From: Methanobacteriota archaeon
Lineage (GTDB): Archaea; Halobacteriota; Methanosarcinia; Methanosarcinales; Methanoperedenaceae
Assembly (NCBI GenBank): GCA_018900975.1
Contig: JAHIFK010000159.1
Location: forward strand, 1 to 5,824
Length of the DNA stretch: 5,824 nt
Direction: 5' to 3'
The notes under the pieces were generated by a model. It made no database searches, had not been told where the DNA came from, and worked only from the letters and a program-made list of their open reading frames with translations. Positions 5,362 to 5,824 of this stretch are shown in pieces (the first letter of the stretch is position 1; every line of letters begins with the position of its first letter). The position numbers and the translations under genes are program-made.

Positions 5362-5530
5362 AATATCCACATTTTTCTTGCCATTTATATGATCTCATGT
5401 GTGCGGTCTTTCCGAACCCGCATGATGCGCACATCTTTGTTCTGGTATTTAACGATACCTTACCGCATCTTCTGCATTTCACATGTGTCTTATGCTGGCG
5501 ATGCCCCATTGAGGGCGTTCCTTTTGACAT
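5360..5530 (-). CDS. rpl37e: Large-subunit ribosomal protein L37e
   Basis: A 56-residue reading frame, MSKGTPSMGHRQHKTH at the start and WQEKCGY at the end, matches archaeal L37e (eL37) over its whole usual length. It carries the zinc finger CxxC-x11-CxxC (Cys19, Cys22, Cys34, Cys37) of the family and is rich in Lys, Arg and His, as expected of an rRNA-binding protein of the 50S subunit. The segments SLNTRTKMCASCGFGKTAHMR and RSYKW are typical. The start ATG is preceded five bases upstream by a strong AAGGTGAT Shine-Dalgarno. The gene lies 18 bp after the LSm stop and 11 bp before purF; the LSm-L37e pairing is widespread in Euryarchaeota and is co-transcribed in Haloferax as far as I recall. 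Nothing is missing or unusual in the protein itself. Confidence 0.96.
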   Translation of the reverse strand: MSKGTPSMGHRQHKTHVKCRRCGKVSLNTRTKMCASCGFGKTAHMRSYKWQEKCGY

Positions 5531-5548
5531 TTGTTATCACCTTTTAAT

Positions 5549-5764
5549 TTATGGGGAGATGAATACGATATTATCTCCGCGTACAACTACTGTTCCAAGT
5601 TTTTTTGACTCGCTCTCTTTTATTTCCTCGGCATTTGCAAGTACGAGATTCATATGCATGTCGTATCCCTGCAGTTCGCCTCTGAACTCTCTTGAGCCTT
5701 TCAGCCTGATCAATACCGATTTATTCAATGCATTGTTTAGAATGTCGAGGGGTCTGTTTCCCAT
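5549..5764 (-). CDS. lsm: Sm-like (LSm / SmAP) RNA-binding protein
   Basis: The 71-residue product is a single Sm fold. Sm1 covers about residues 13-46, with the glycine of LKGSREFRGELQGYD and the RNA-contact motif DMHMN (Asp35 to Asn39). Sm2 is VVVRGDNIVFISP (59-71) with the RNA-binding Arg62-Gly63. Archaeal Sm proteins form homoheptameric rings that bind U-rich single-stranded RNA and take part in RNA processing and small-RNA biology. The N-terminal helix RPLDILNNAL is standard and the length is typical of SmAP1. The start ATG has a strong GGAG Shine-Dalgarno six bases upstream. L37e follows after 18 bp, so ribosomal protein, RNA chaperone and purF are probably produced from one message. 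Confidence 0.96.
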   Translation of the reverse strand: MGNRPLDILNNALNKSVLIRLKGSREFRGELQGYDMHMNLVLANAEEIKESESKKLGTVVVRGDNIVFISP

Positions 5765-5824
5765 ATAATACTCCTGATAAAGTTTATTAATCTATTAACG
5801 CAATAGTGACCTTGAGTTGTCAAG
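5765..5824. other. Upstream region of lsm, reaching the window edge
   Basis: The 60 bases hold the lsm Shine-Dalgarno (GGAG, 5771-5774 on the minus strand) and AT-rich sequence. TTAATAAA at 5783-5790 is too close to the ATG to be a TATA box for a transcript that includes the ribosome site. The promoter must therefore lie near or beyond 5800, or lsm may be read with an upstream gene. No gene end could be recognised with confidence. Confidence 0.4.

Noticed and set aside
5397..5768. Plus-strand open frame of 123 codons
   Set aside because: It is antisense to L37e and LSm, both of which are full-length and well conserved.
5783..5790. TTAATAAA as the lsm TATA box
   Set aside because: It would put the transcript start at or inside the start codon, which conflicts with the strong GGAG ribosome site upstream of the ATG.

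Overview
The window reads as chromosomal DNA of a euryarchaeon, probably a methanogen-like lineage related to Methanosarcinales or ANME-2; that rank is a guess from gene content and was not tested by any search. The archaeal assignment is firmer. It rests on ribosomal protein L37e, an Sm-like (LSm) protein, a ThiD-ThiN fusion, the archaeal GTPase / DUF2073 / zinc-ribbon trio, Shine-Dalgarno sequences of the GGTGAT type, and TATA boxes placed for leaderless or near-leaderless transcripts.

Left part (1-1073): a thiamine-biosynthesis gene, thiDN, lies on the minus strand and is cut by the left edge inside its ThiN domain. A short AT-rich spacer separates it from a divergent plus-strand gene.

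Plus-strand part (1074-2467): a class I SAM-dependent methyltransferase of unknown substrate is followed, behind its own TATA-like element, by a visibly A+T-richer gene for a secreted or surface protein that I do not recognise. The 3' end of this gene overlaps the 3' end of the next, convergent gene by 13 bp.

Minus-strand part (2455-5764), read right to left: LSm protein, L37e (56 residues), purF (amidophosphoribosyltransferase of the Fe-S type), a small Era-like GTPase (OapA/ArvA type), a DUF2073 protein (OapB/ArvB) and a zinc-ribbon protein (OapC/ArvC). Spacings are 18, 11, 62, 5 and 4 bp, so LSm-L37e-purF and GTPase-OapB-OapC look like two tight transcription blocks that may be read through as one. 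The first block joins RNA handling, the ribosome and the first step of purine synthesis. The second is the archaeal cluster whose GTPase has, to my recollection, been tied to extracellular vesicle formation in haloarchaea. The 62-bp gap before the GTPase is the only sizeable gap in the run. It holds a tandem 13-bp repeat and a possible TATA element.

The strongest candidate for an interesting system is the ArvABC/OapABC cluster: a membrane-targeting-looking GTPase with two dedicated partners of unknown mechanism, found here outside the haloarchaea. The secreted AT-rich protein is the least explained gene. No RNA genes, insertion sequences, CRISPR arrays or att sites were seen.
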